A stretch of DNA of 64,000 bases from Larsenimonas suaedae (GTDB lineage: Bacteria > Pseudomonadota > Gammaproteobacteria > Pseudomonadales > Halomonadaceae), in the NCBI RefSeq assembly GCF_023712105.1, contig NZ_JAMLJI010000001.1:496001-560000 (forward strand), in the 5' to 3' direction. Numbering within the stretch: position 1 is the first letter of the stretch; each line of letters begins with the position of its first letter. The notes under the pieces are model-generated. The model saw nothing but the letters and a program-made list of their open reading frames with translations, was not told where the DNA came from and made no database searches. Made by a program: the position numbers and the translations under genes. Positions 29,258 to 38,199 of this stretch are shown in pieces.

Positions 29258-30343
29258 ATGTCAGACAAGGACTTCGACTGCCTCGTTTTTATCGGCCGCT
29301 TCCAACCGCCACATCGTGGCCACCTCGAAGTCATTCATCAGGCGCTTGCCAAGGCACATCAGGTGATCGTGCTGGTCGGCTCGGCCTGGCAGGCTCGCTC
29401 GCTTCGAAACCCCTGGACGTTCGATGAGCGAAGCCAAATGATTCGAGCCTGCTTCAGTGATGAGGACAACGCACGACTTGAGCTGGTGCCGCTGCTTGAT
29501 GCGCTCTACAACGACGATGTGTGGGTGCGCGATGTTCAGCAGAAAGTCCGAGAGCTTACGCGGGCAACGTCGCAGAAGTTGCCAAACGTCGCCCTGATCG
29601 GCGCGCAGCAATCTCAGTCGAACTACTTTCTGACCCTGTTTCCCCAGTGGCAATCAAGCAGTGTCATGCCGGTCGACGGGGTCACCTCGGAAGCCATACG
29701 TGCCCCTCTTTTCAAGAGTATGGAAAGTGCCATGGCGTTTCTCGACACCGCTGCTGACCGTACGCTTGAAGCGCCCGTTGCCAATGCCATCGAGGCGTTT
29801 CTGGGCACGCCAGCCTGGCAAGCGCTTCATCAGGAGCATCAGCTGCTCGAGGCGTATCAATCGGCGTGGCGTGATGCGCCCTATCCGCCCCTGTTCGTGA
29901 CGGTCAATGCCGTGGTCGTTCAATCCGGCCATGTGCTTCTGGTCGAGCGACGCTCGGCACCCGGCGAAGGCCTTTACGCGCTGCCGGGCGGCTTCGTACA
30001 AAACCACGAGCGCCTGGAAGACGCCTGTCTTCGAGAACTCCGCGAACGCGTGCGGCTCAAGGTGCCTCTGCCGGTGTTGAAAGGCTCTTTACGCGCCCAG
30101 CGGCTGTTCGATGAGCCGCATCGAAGCTGGCGCGGCCGAACCCTTGCCCAGGCGTTCTACTTTGCACTTCGCCCCGAGCAGCGCCTGCCTGACGTGCGCA
30201 CCGGGCAATCCGGCCATCGCGCCACTTGGCTACCTCTGGCCGAGCTCGACCCGGAGCAGCTGTTCGAGGATCATTTTTTCATCATACAAAGTTTTCTCGG
30301 CCTGCCGGCCGGATTTCGCGCCGACTCTTCACCCGGAAACTAG
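29258..30343 (+). CDS. nadM: Bifunctional NMN adenylyltransferase / Nudix hydrolase
   Basis: 361 residues. The N-terminal cytidylyltransferase-fold domain (about 1-185) has GRFQPPHRGHLEV and joins NMN to ATP, giving NAD+. The C-terminal Nudix domain (about 205-350) would hydrolyse ADP-ribose-like substrates. Its box keeps G-x5-E and REL but reads RERVRL where REExGL is usual, so one metal-binding Glu and the Gly are changed. I start at 29258 rather than 30 bases upstream, since the protein then begins with MSDKDFD near the first beta-strand. Confidence 0.92.
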   Translation: MSDKDFDCLVFIGRFQPPHRGHLEVIHQALAKAHQVIVLVGSAWQARSLRNPWTFDERSQMIRACFSDEDNARLELVPLLDALYNDDVWVRDVQQKVRELTRATSQKLPNVALIGAQQSQSNYFLTLFPQWQSSSVMPVDGVTSEAIRAPLFKSMESAMAFLDTAADRTLEAPVANAIEAFLGTPAWQALHQEHQLLEAYQSAWRDAPYPPLFVTVNAVVVQSGHVLLVERRSAPGEGLYALPGGFVQNHERLEDACLRELRERVRLKVPLPVLKGSLRAQRLFDEPHRSWRGRTLAQAFYFALRPEQRLPDVRTGQSGHRATWLPLAELDPEQLFEDHFFIIQSFLGLPAGFRADSSPGN

Positions 30344-30363
30344 GTGGGCTTTTCGGCTTGAAA

Positions 30364-31290
30364 TCAGGCAGGCTTGGTTTCGAGAAAATCCCGGGGAAGT
30401 TTCTGCATGCGGCGCCAGAGCCGCTCGACCCCGGGCTTATGCACCAGTGAACAGCGATAAAGTCGAATTTCAAGCGGGATATCCCACTGCTCACCGCCGG
30501 CGCGTACCAGCCGTTGTGACAGGAGCTCTTCCCGAATGCAGAACTCGGGAATCCAGGCGACCCCTGCGCCCTCGAGCGCCATGCCCTTGAGCCCCTCGGC
30601 CATGGCGGTCTCATACACCGTTTTAAGCCGCATGCGAAGCGGATCATTTTTCAAGAGCATGCGCACGCTTCGCCCCAGAAAGGCGCCCTGGGTGTAGCTT
30701 AGAAACGGGACAGCCTCGCTGCCGCTGAAGTTGAACTTGGGCGCCCCGCTGGCGTCAGGGATAGACACCGGTACCATCTTGACCTTCGCAACCGAGAAGG
30801 AAGGAAAGGCCTCGCTATCAAGCTGCATGGTCGCGTACGGGTCATGGTAGGCCAGCATCAGATCACAGTTGCCCTCTCGAAGTACGTGCAGCGCATCTCC
30901 CACGTTCATCGCAATCAACCGCGTGGGTAGTTCGCCCACCCCCTTTTGCAACCGCGAGATCCATTTGGGATAAAACCCGAGCGCCAGTGAGTGTGCCGCG
31001 ACGATATCGAGCGCTTCATTAGCCATCTCGAGCCCCCGCAGGTGCCCAAGGCACTCGGTAAGCTGTTCAACCATGTTGCGCGCGGTAATCACGAACAGCT
31101 GCCCTTCCGGGGTCAGATTGACCGGTGTGGTCGAGCGGTCAACCAGCTGCGCCCCGACCGCCTGCTCCAGCGAGCGGATGCGTCTACTGAACGCGGGCTG
31201 GGTAACGTGGCGCTGGCGCGCCGACGCCGAGAAGCTGCGGGTGTTGGCAAGTGCCACGAAATCTTCTAGCCACTTTGTTTCCAGATTCAC
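30364..31290 (-). CDS. LysR-family transcriptional regulator, HypT-like
   Basis: 308 residues. A winged helix-turn-helix (WLEDFVALANTRSFSASARQRHVTQPAFSRRIRSLE) fills residues 7-44, followed by the LysR effector domain. The N-terminus closely recalls E. coli HypT/YjiE, a hypochlorite-responsive activator that uses methionine oxidation; that subfamily call is from memory of the motif. It starts at GTG with AGGGA upstream. The target is not obvious: the cardiolipin synthase gene lies upstream on the same strand. Confidence 0.88.
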   Translation of the reverse strand: MNLETKWLEDFVALANTRSFSASARQRHVTQPAFSRRIRSLEQAVGAQLVDRSTTPVNLTPEGQLFVITARNMVEQLTECLGHLRGLEMANEALDIVAAHSLALGFYPKWISRLQKGVGELPTRLIAMNVGDALHVLREGNCDLMLAYHDPYATMQLDSEAFPSFSVAKVKMVPVSIPDASGAPKFNFSGSEAVPFLSYTQGAFLGRSVRMLLKNDPLRMRLKTVYETAMAEGLKGMALEGAGVAWIPEFCIREELLSQRLVRAGGEQWDIPLEIRLYRCSLVHKPGVERLWRRMQKLPRDFLETKPA

Positions 31291-31323
31291 ACGGATTCCC
31301 TAATTAACGCGTTCCCGCCAGGG

Positions 31324-32745
31324 CTATTGAATGGGTGCTGCAAGATACGCCGCCCTCGACAGCATCTTTCGCCAGAACGGGCGTGACTGAATTTCCTCGA
31401 TCGATACTGGCCGACTGGCCTTGAAGTCCTCAAGCAACATGGTTTCGACTTGAGCTGCGAATACCGGTGAAGGAATGTACGCCGTGACCTCGAAGTTGAG
31501 CCTGAACGAGCGATTATCAAGGTTGACCGTACCCACTGCGGCGCACTCATGATCAATCAAAAATACTTTCTGATGTAAAAACCCGGGTTGATAACGGTAT
31601 ATTTTCACCCCCGCAGCAATCATGTCCGGCAGGAATGAAAACGCGGATAAAAACACCAGCAAGTGATCAGGGTGCTCGGGCAACAGCACACGAACATCGA
31701 TGCCTCTTAGTGCGGCAAGCTTGAGCGCATCTCGTACTCCCTGATCCGGCACGAAATACGGGGTCGCCACCCAAAAGCGCTCGCGGGCGCCGTGGATGGC
31801 CTGTTGCACCATCAAACTGGCGGTTTCCTGATGATCGGCAGGGCCCGAGGGGACGATCACCACGTGCTGATCGGCCTCGGTCAGCTGCGCCTGCCAATTC
31901 AGTGAAAGGATATTGCCTGTCGCCCAGTGCCAGTCTTCCCAGAACGCCTCTTGAAGGCCAAGCACCGCAGGCCCTTCGAGCTTCAAGTGTGTATCGCGCC
32001 AGTGGCCGTAGCGTTCGCTCTGATAGCGATACTCTTCACCAACGTTCAGACCCCCGACCCACCCTTGAATGCCATCAACGATGGTAATCTTGCGATGGTT
32101 GCGGAAATTGACCTGAAAGCGATGACGCCAGCCCCGAGAAGAGCCAAACGCCGAGACTTCAACGCCTGCCTCCTGCAGCTCGACCAGATACGCGTCCGGC
32201 AATTTGCGACTGCCAATTTCATCGTAGAGAAAGCACACCCGAACATCTCTATGGGCGCAGTCGATCATGGCCTGCTTCAGGGCCTGGCCAACCCGGTCGT
32301 CACGCACGATGAAAAACTGGACCAGAACGTAGTACTGAGCATGGCGAAGCCCCTCGAACAGGCTTTGGAATGTGGCTTCCCCATCGATCAACAGCGCCGC
32401 CTTGTTGCCTCGAGACATGGGAATCATGGCCAGACGCTCAACCGCGATCAGCCGGGCCGAGGATTCCTCCGGCTTTGAAAAGCAGGGCTCGAGATCACGC
32501 CGAAAGCGGGTCAATACCTGACGCAACGTGGAATCACGCTCTTCTCGCGCGGAAACGTAGCCGTAGAATCGAGGGCGGCCGAAGATCCAGTACGCCGGCA
32601 AGGCCAGATAGGGAAAGGTCAGAAGCGAAATGATCCAGGCGATCGCGCCCTGGGACGTGCGGCTCGACATCAAGGCCATAAGGGCCGAGAGCGTGCCGAG
32701 CACGTGCATGATGATGATGATCACGCCACCGAGAATCGCGGTCAT
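31324..32745 (-). CDS. cls: Cardiolipin synthase (phospholipase D family)
   Basis: 473 residues. Two N-terminal membrane helices (about 2-22 and 33-50) precede two PLD domains. Both HKD motifs are seen: NHRKITIVDG and LHQKVFLIDHECAAVGTVNLDNRS. It joins two phosphatidylglycerols. Starts farther up are unlikely, since the longer frame crosses the fumarase terminator; the ATG at 32745 has GGGGAG just before it, and an ATG four codons upstream is the alternative. Confidence 0.93.
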   Translation of the reverse strand: MTAILGGVIIIIMHVLGTLSALMALMSSRTSQGAIAWIISLLTFPYLALPAYWIFGRPRFYGYVSAREERDSTLRQVLTRFRRDLEPCFSKPEESSARLIAVERLAMIPMSRGNKAALLIDGEATFQSLFEGLRHAQYYVLVQFFIVRDDRVGQALKQAMIDCAHRDVRVCFLYDEIGSRKLPDAYLVELQEAGVEVSAFGSSRGWRHRFQVNFRNHRKITIVDGIQGWVGGLNVGEEYRYQSERYGHWRDTHLKLEGPAVLGLQEAFWEDWHWATGNILSLNWQAQLTEADQHVVIVPSGPADHQETASLMVQQAIHGARERFWVATPYFVPDQGVRDALKLAALRGIDVRVLLPEHPDHLLVFLSAFSFLPDMIAAGVKIYRYQPGFLHQKVFLIDHECAAVGTVNLDNRSFRLNFEVTAYIPSPVFAAQVETMLLEDFKASRPVSIEEIQSRPFWRKMLSRAAYLAAPIQ

Positions 32746-32770
32746 CGCACTCCCCATCCCTGGCTCAATG

Positions 32771-32795
32771 AAAAAGGCCAGGAAACTCCCTGGCC
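32771..32795 (-). terminator. Rho-independent terminator after fumarase
   Basis: On the minus strand a 7-bp stem GGCCAGG / CCTGGCC with a 6-base loop, followed by TTTTT. A second strong hairpin (32828-32848, GCGTGCCC / GGGCACGC) lies between it and the gene without a T run. Confidence 0.8.
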
Positions 32796-32862
32796 TGGCT
32801 GCGTGTTCTGTCTGCAACAATACACGAGCGTGCCCGAAAAGGGCACGCATCGTAAGAGCGGT

Positions 32863-34371
32863 TTAAACGCGCTCGGCAATGATTTCACGCCATTTGGCCG
32901 GGCCCGTTTGATGAACGGACTCGCCATTGGCATCGACGGCCACCGTGACCGGCATGTCCTCGACCTCGAACTCGTAGATCGCCTCCATCCCAAGGTCCTC
33001 GAAGGCAACGACGCGTGACTGCTTGATTGCCTGGGCCACCAGATACGCTGCCCCACCGACGGCCATCAAATAGGCAGCCTTGTTGTCCCGAATGGCTTCG
33101 ATGGCAGCGGTGCCGCGTTCGGCCTTACCGACCATACCGGCAAGGCCGGTCTGCTCGAGCATGGTCCGGGTGAACTTGTCCATGCGCGTGGCGGTGGTCG
33201 GCCCTGCCGGCCCAACAACCTCGTCACCGACCGGGTCGACCGGGCCGACGTAATAGATAAAGCGTCCCTTGAGATCCACTGGCAGCGATTCGCCGCGAGA
33301 GAGCATATCGACCATGCGCTTGTGCGCCGCGTCGCGCCCGGTCAGAAGCTTGCCGGACAGCAACAGGGTGTCGCCGGGCTGCCAGCTTTGAATGTCCTCG
33401 GCCGTGATTGTATCGAGGTTGACGCGCTTGACGCCTTCACCCGCTTCCCAGGTGATGTCCGGCCAGTCCTCGATCGACGGCGCTGGCAATGAGGCCGCCC
33501 CGGAGCCATCAAGGGTAAAGTGCACGTGCCGGGTCGCGGCGCAGTTGGGAATGATCGCAACCGGCTTGTTGGCCGCGTGGGTCGGATAGTCCTTGACCTT
33601 GATGTCGAGCACCGTGGTCAGACCACCAAGGCCCTGGGCACCCACGCCCGTCGCATTGACCTTGTCAAAGAGCTCAAGGCGAATTTCCTCACCGCGATTG
33701 GCTGCACCGCGCGCCTTTAAATCCTGAATATCGATCGGATCAAGCAGCGATTCCTTGGCAAGTTGCATCGCCTTCTCGGCTGTGCCACCAATGCCGATGC
33801 CGAGCATGCCCGGTGGGCACCAGCCCGCGCCCATCTTCGGAATCTGCTCGAGCACCCAGTCGACCACGCTGTCGGATGGATTCAGCATGGCAAACTTCGA
33901 CTTGGCCTCACTGCCCCCGCCCTTCGCAGCCACATGAATCTCGACCGTATCACCGGGCACCAGCTTGTGGTGAATGATCGCCGGAGTGTTGTCCTTGGTG
34001 TTCGCGCGCTTGCCGTCGGGGTCCGCCAATACCGACGCCCGAAGGACGTTATCCGGATTCAGATAGGCACGTCTGACGCCCTCATTGACCATATCGTCCA
34101 GGCTCATCTCGGCGTCCCACTGCACGTTCATGCCTACATGCACGAACACGGTGACGATGCCGGTGTCCTGACAGATCGGACGATGACCGGTTGCGCACAT
34201 GCGCGAATTGATCAGAATCTGGGCAATGGCGTCCCTGGCCGCTGGATTGTCTTCACGGGCGTGCGCCTCGCTCATCGCCTGAATGAAATCCTTGGGGTGA
34301 TAGTAGGAAATGTACTGCAAGGCATCGGCGACGCTCTGGATGACATCGTCCTGACGGATTACGGTCGTCAA
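32863..34371 (-). CDS. fumA: Fumarate hydratase, class I (iron-sulfur)
   Basis: 502 residues, the size of single-chain class I fumarases. Conserved Cys and metal-site regions include MCATGHRPICQDTG (N-terminal), GWCPPGMLGIGIGGTAEKAM in the middle and a C-terminal beta domain with GRDAAHKRM. It hydrates fumarate to malate in the TCA cycle and uses an oxygen-sensitive 4Fe-4S cluster. The gene has its own terminator. The exact symbol within the class (fumA/fumB) is not decidable. Confidence 0.94.
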   Translation of the reverse strand: MTTVIRQDDVIQSVADALQYISYYHPKDFIQAMSEAHAREDNPAARDAIAQILINSRMCATGHRPICQDTGIVTVFVHVGMNVQWDAEMSLDDMVNEGVRRAYLNPDNVLRASVLADPDGKRANTKDNTPAIIHHKLVPGDTVEIHVAAKGGGSEAKSKFAMLNPSDSVVDWVLEQIPKMGAGWCPPGMLGIGIGGTAEKAMQLAKESLLDPIDIQDLKARGAANRGEEIRLELFDKVNATGVGAQGLGGLTTVLDIKVKDYPTHAANKPVAIIPNCAATRHVHFTLDGSGAASLPAPSIEDWPDITWEAGEGVKRVNLDTITAEDIQSWQPGDTLLLSGKLLTGRDAAHKRMVDMLSRGESLPVDLKGRFIYYVGPVDPVGDEVVGPAGPTTATRMDKFTRTMLEQTGLAGMVGKAERGTAAIEAIRDNKAAYLMAVGGAAYLVAQAIKQSRVVAFEDLGMEAIYEFEVEDMPVTVAVDANGESVHQTGPAKWREIIAERV

Positions 34372-34492
34372 GGGGCACTCCTCATCGTTTTCGTTTTAGT
34401 GGCCATACGGGCCTGATCACGGCGAACGATTATATCCAATGCGCCACTTTCTCGCAGTCCACTTTTAGCACATTAAGAATATAACGGTATAA

Positions 34493-35311
34493 TCACTGCT
34501 GGCAGGTAGGGCATAGGTACAGACGTCTGGAGGCAATCGTTCGCTTTTCAATCAGACTGTCGCAGTAAAAACAGCGGCGGCCTTCGCGGTTGAATACAGC
34601 GTGGCGCCAGATGGCGCGAGGATGGCCGGCCTCAATCAGCGGCGCCCGCCATTCAGGCCGATTGGTTACTCCAGCCTCACGGTAAGCGCCCTGCGTACAC
34701 TCAAGCATGCACGTTGCAAGGCGCGCGAGCTCGGCATCAGAGAGATCGGCCGGGCGGCGCCTGGGCAAAAGTCCCGCATAGAAAAGAATCTCGGAGCGCA
34801 GGTAATTGCCGATGCCGGCCACCAGCGACTGATCAAGCAACAGGCCGCCCAGATTACGTTTCTTGAAACGTGAGCTTTTAAGTCGCGCCTCAAGCCAGTT
34901 TGGGCTGACCTGATGCGTCAGAAGATCCGGCCCCAAACGGCTTAAGAAGGGATGATCCCCGAGCGTGTCTTCGTGCCAGAGGGAAATATCCGAGGCGCTA
35001 TAGAGCCTGGCTGCGTGGGTGTCGGTTACAAGTTCAACGCGAAGGATGCGTTTGGTGGACGGCACCCGCGCCTTTCGACTGATGCGCCAGACTCCGTAGA
35101 GCTGGTTATGACTGTAGAGCACCTGGCCATTGTCGAATCGGATCAACAGCGCCTTGCCCCAGCTGTCGACCGCGCGAACACGCGCGTTGCAAAGCGTCGG
35201 GGCGTGCTCTGCAAGCGATTCGAACGCGAACCAGACCTGCTCGAGTGGGCGCTCAATCAAAACGCGCCCGAGCCGGTCGGCAACGCGGCGTATTTCCGGA
35301 CCTTCGGGCAT
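34493..35311 (-). CDS. nei: Endonuclease VIII (DNA glycosylase/AP lyase)
   Basis: 272 residues. MPEGPEIRRVADRL gives the catalytic Pro2 and Glu3, and EIRR after P is typical of Nei as opposed to Fpg. The helix-two-turn-helix lies near SLVAGIGNYLRSEILF, and a C-terminal zinc finger has C-x2-C (CFYC) and C-x2-C (CPTC) pairs. It excises oxidised pyrimidines. Its ATG directly abuts the uvrB stop (TAGATG), so the two repair genes are probably co-expressed. Confidence 0.94.
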   Translation of the reverse strand: MPEGPEIRRVADRLGRVLIERPLEQVWFAFESLAEHAPTLCNARVRAVDSWGKALLIRFDNGQVLYSHNQLYGVWRISRKARVPSTKRILRVELVTDTHAARLYSASDISLWHEDTLGDHPFLSRLGPDLLTHQVSPNWLEARLKSSRFKKRNLGGLLLDQSLVAGIGNYLRSEILFYAGLLPRRRPADLSDAELARLATCMLECTQGAYREAGVTNRPEWRAPLIEAGHPRAIWRHAVFNREGRRCFYCDSLIEKRTIASRRLYLCPTCQQ

Positions 35312-37333
35312 CTACTTCAACTCGATCATGCGCTCGTTCAAGGCGTGCACCTGATCGCGCAGCTTGGCGGCGTTTTCGAACTCGAGGTTCTGGGCCGCCT
35401 TGTACATTTCGTCCTCGAGCGTTCGAAGCCGCTTGGTAATCTCTTCGGCGTTCATCGACTTGATGTCCTCGAGTGTGTCGGGCGCTCGACTCTCTTCTCC
35501 GCCCTTGCGCCGACCGCCCTTCTTGCCCGGTGTCTGCGCGCCTTCCATGATGTCGGCCACGCTTTTGGTAATGGTTTCGGGCACGATGCCATGGCGCTCG
35601 TTGTGCTCGATCTGCTTGGCCCGCCGGCGCCCGGTTTCATCCATGGCGCGCTGCATGGAGTTGGTGATCTTGTCCCCGTACAGAATCGCCTTGCCGTGGG
35701 CGTTACGCGCCGCACGTCCGATGGTCTGGATCAGCGAGCGTTCGGCGCGCAAAAACCCTTCCTTGTCGGCGTCGAGAATGGCCACCAGCGACACCTCAGG
35801 GATATCGAGGCCCTCGCGCAGCAGGTTGATGCCCACCAGCACGTCGAACTTGCCAAGTCGCAGATCGCGAATGATCTCGACGCGCTCAACGGTGTCGATG
35901 TCCGAGTGCAGATAGCGCACGCGAATATCGTGCTCGTTGAGATAATCGGTTAAATCTTCAGCCATGCGCTTGGTAAGCGTCGTGACCAGCACCCGCTCGC
36001 CCACCTCAACGCGCACCCTGATTTCCGACAGCAGATCATCGACCTGAGTGGTGGCAGGCCGTACTTCGATTTCCGGATCCAAAAGCCCCGTGGGCCTGAC
36101 CACCTGCTCGACCACCTGATCGGCGTGCTCTTCCTCGTACGGGCCAGGCGTTGCCGACACAAACACGGTCTGTGGCAGGATCTTCTCCCACTCCTCGAAC
36201 TGCATCGGGCGGTTATCAAGTGCCGATGGCAGTCGAAATCCGTATTCCACCAGCGTTTCCTTGCGCGAGCGGTCGCCGCGGTACATGCCGCCCACCTGAG
36301 GTACGCTTACGTGGGATTCGTCGATGAACACCAGCGCGTCCTTGGGCAGATAATCGAAGAACGTCGGAGGCGCGTGGCCGGGCTCACGCCCGGACAGATA
36401 GCGCGAATAGTTTTCGATGCCGTTGCAGTACCCAAGCTCCAGCATCATTTCGATGTCATAGAGCGAGCGCTGTTCAAGGCGCTGGGCCTCGACGAGCTTA
36501 TCGTGATTTCTCAGGTACTCGAGCCGCTCGGTCAGCTCGCCCTTGATCGACTCCACCGCCTCCAGAATGGTTTCTCGGGGCGTGACGTAGTGGGTCTTGG
36601 GGTAGATTGTCATCCGCGGCACCTTGCCCGAGACCTCCCCGGTCAGCGGATCAAACAGGCTGATGGTATCGATCTCGTCGTCAAACAGCTCGACGCGCAC
36701 CGCCTGCTCGTCGGAGTCGGCCGGGAAAATGTCGATCACATCCCCCCGGACGCGGTAGGTGCCGCGCCGGAAGTTCATGTCATTGCGGGTGTATTGAAGC
36801 TCCGCCAGCCGCCTTAGAAAGCGCCGCTGATCGATCTGCTCACCCCGGGTGAAATGAAGACGCATCTTCAGGTACTGGTCCGGGTCACCAAGGCCATAGA
36901 TGGCAGAGACCGACACCACGATCAGCGCATCACGACGCTCCAGCAGGGCTTTGGTTGCCGAGAGGCGCATCTGTTCGATGTGATCGTTGATCGAGGCGTC
37001 CTTCTCGATAAAGGTATCGGAGGACGGCACATAGGCTTCGGGCTGGTAGTAGTCGTAGTAGGAGACGAAGTACTCGACGGCGTTATCCGGAAAGAAGGAT
37101 TTGAACTCACCATAGAGCTGGGCCGCCAGCGTCTTGTTCGGCGCCATCACGATGGTTGGGCGCTGAACCTTCTCGACCACGTTTGCCATCGTGAAGGTCT
37201 TGCCGGACCCGGTCACGCCCAAAAGGGTCTGATACGCAAGGCCCGCCTCGAGCCCTTCGACCAGTGAGGCAATGGCGGTTGGCTGATCGCCGGCCGGTTG
37301 ATACTTCGATGCGATCTGAAACCGCTTTTCCAT
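35312..37333 (-). CDS. uvrB: Excinuclease ABC subunit B
   Basis: 673 residues. Walker [15 protein letters not shown], the beta-hairpin with [12 protein letters not shown], the helicase motif DESHVSVPQ and the C-terminal UVR motif [20 protein letters not shown] are all present. The ATG giving MEKRF has a GGGGG ribosome site. It verifies damage in nucleotide excision repair. A LexA-like site lies 37 bp upstream. Confidence 0.98.
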   Translation of the reverse strand: MEKRFQIASKYQPAGDQPTAIASLVEGLEAGLAYQTLLGVTGSGKTFTMANVVEKVQRPTIVMAPNKTLAAQLYGEFKSFFPDNAVEYFVSYYDYYQPEAYVPSSDTFIEKDASINDHIEQMRLSATKALLERRDALIVVSVSAIYGLGDPDQYLKMRLHFTRGEQIDQRRFLRRLAELQYTRNDMNFRRGTYRVRGDVIDIFPADSDEQAVRVELFDDEIDTISLFDPLTGEVSGKVPRMTIYPKTHYVTPRETILEAVESIKGELTERLEYLRNHDKLVEAQRLEQRSLYDIEMMLELGYCNGIENYSRYLSGREPGHAPPTFFDYLPKDALVFIDESHVSVPQVGGMYRGDRSRKETLVEYGFRLPSALDNRPMQFEEWEKILPQTVFVSATPGPYEEEHADQVVEQVVRPTGLLDPEIEVRPATTQVDDLLSEIRVRVEVGERVLVTTLTKRMAEDLTDYLNEHDIRVRYLHSDIDTVERVEIIRDLRLGKFDVLVGINLLREGLDIPEVSLVAILDADKEGFLRAERSLIQTIGRAARNAHGKAILYGDKITNSMQRAMDETGRRRAKQIEHNERHGIVPETITKSVADIMEGAQTPGKKGGRRKGGEESRAPDTLEDIKSMNAEEITKRLRTLEDEMYKAAQNLEFENAAKLRDQVHALNERMIELK

Positions 37334-37370
37334 ACTGCCCCCTGGGTACAATGGCGTGACCTGAACACCA

Positions 37371-37386
37371 CTGTATATATAGTCAC
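37371..37386. promoter_or_regulatory. LexA-like operator upstream of uvrB
   Basis: A CTGT-ATATATAG-TCAC site, reading CTG, ten A/T-rich bases, CAC. The E. coli consensus is CTGT-N8-ACAG, so the right half has two mismatches. Its place, 37 bp before uvrB, fits SOS control of this gene. Confidence 0.5.
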
Positions 37387-37467
37387 CCTCTCAAGGATTC
37401 AAGGGCCTGTCGCGACGACCGATCACGACGACGCGTCATGACGAAAGACCCGATGCGTTAACCCCAC

Positions 37468-37875
37468 TTACCCTACATGGGCCTCGGTCGTGATCGTGAT
37501 GGTCGATTCGGTCATGAGCCGGTGAACCGGGCATCGATCGGCGATGTCATGAAGCGTGGTCTTCTCTTCCGGGCTCAAGTGGCCAATCAAGGAAAGCCGG
37601 ACATGAAGCTCGTAATGACCATTATCTTCATCGTCTGAGTTACGTGAGACGTTCATGGAGACACCCTCGAGTGCCAGATCATGGCGCTTGGCGTACATCA
37701 TCACCGTAATCGCCTTGCAAAGCCCCAGCGACAGATCGAAGTAGTCATGCGGGTCCGGCGCACTGCCCTCGCCGCCTGCCGCTTCCGCCACATCACCAAA
37801 CAGTGTGTCGAACTGATCGACCTGTACCCGCTGTCGAAGCTGCCCCTGGCGTTCGGTCTCGATCAAAATACTCAT
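37468..37875 (-). CDS. OsmC/Ohr-family peroxiredoxin-like protein
   Basis: 135 residues. OsmC fold with the two redox Cys: one in LGLCKAITVMMYAKR and one in ADRCPVHRLM. The family reduces organic hydroperoxides with a lipoyl-type partner. It is adjacent to a small HMA-fold gene, but 32 bp separate them. Distinguishing OsmC from Ohr or YhfA types is not possible here; the YhfA-like CPVHR motif points to that branch. Confidence 0.9.
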   Translation of the reverse strand: MSILIETERQGQLRQRVQVDQFDTLFGDVAEAAGGEGSAPDPHDYFDLSLGLCKAITVMMYAKRHDLALEGVSMNVSRNSDDEDNGHYELHVRLSLIGHLSPEEKTTLHDIADRCPVHRLMTESTITITTEAHVG

Positions 37876-37907
37876 TGTTTCTCCCTGAGCGTCTCACGTG
37901 TATCGCA

Positions 37908-38102
37908 TCAGCCCTGGCGCGCCTTGAATCCAAGCGGCGTCAGTGCCTTTTGAACCTTTTCGAGGGACGTACGCCCCTCGATGTGGGCAAAGTGTAGACC
38001 GACTTCTGCACTTTGAACGCCATCAAGCATCATCAAGGCGTTGGTCGCCTTGTTCACATCGTCGACGTTGTTGAGACCCTCGAGGGTATAGGATAGGGAC
38101 AT
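37908..38102 (-). CDS. Small HMA-fold protein without metal-binding CxxC
   Basis: 64 residues from the ATG at 38102, which has AAGGAG upstream; the frame runs farther but without support. The pattern (beta-alpha-beta-beta-alpha-beta, with GVQSAEVGLHFAHIEG) is that of heavy-metal-associated domains, but the metal loop GLNNVDD has no Cys and the protein has none at all. It is thus unlikely to be a copper or mercury chaperone. Small HMA-like proteins of unknown role are common in Halomonas and Pseudomonas relatives. Confidence 0.82.
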   Translation of the reverse strand: MSLSYTLEGLNNVDDVNKATNALMMLDGVQSAEVGLHFAHIEGRTSLEKVQKALTPLGFKARQG

Positions 38103-38199
38103 CGTGTACGCTCCTTCTTGATATCGATTGGAAAAAACCCCATACAACCTAACAAACCCCGCGAATTCTCGCAGCTTACGACGACTTTGGAGTCCTGCA

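Noticed and set aside
31287-32850. Upstream extension of cardiolipin synthase to 508 residues
   Set aside because: The extra N-terminus would be encoded across the fumarase terminator; the ATG at 32745 has a good ribosome site.
34952-35953. 333-residue plus-strand frame across nei and uvrB
   Set aside because: It covers two clear genes on the other strand; a shadow of codon bias in GC-rich DNA, with no domain.
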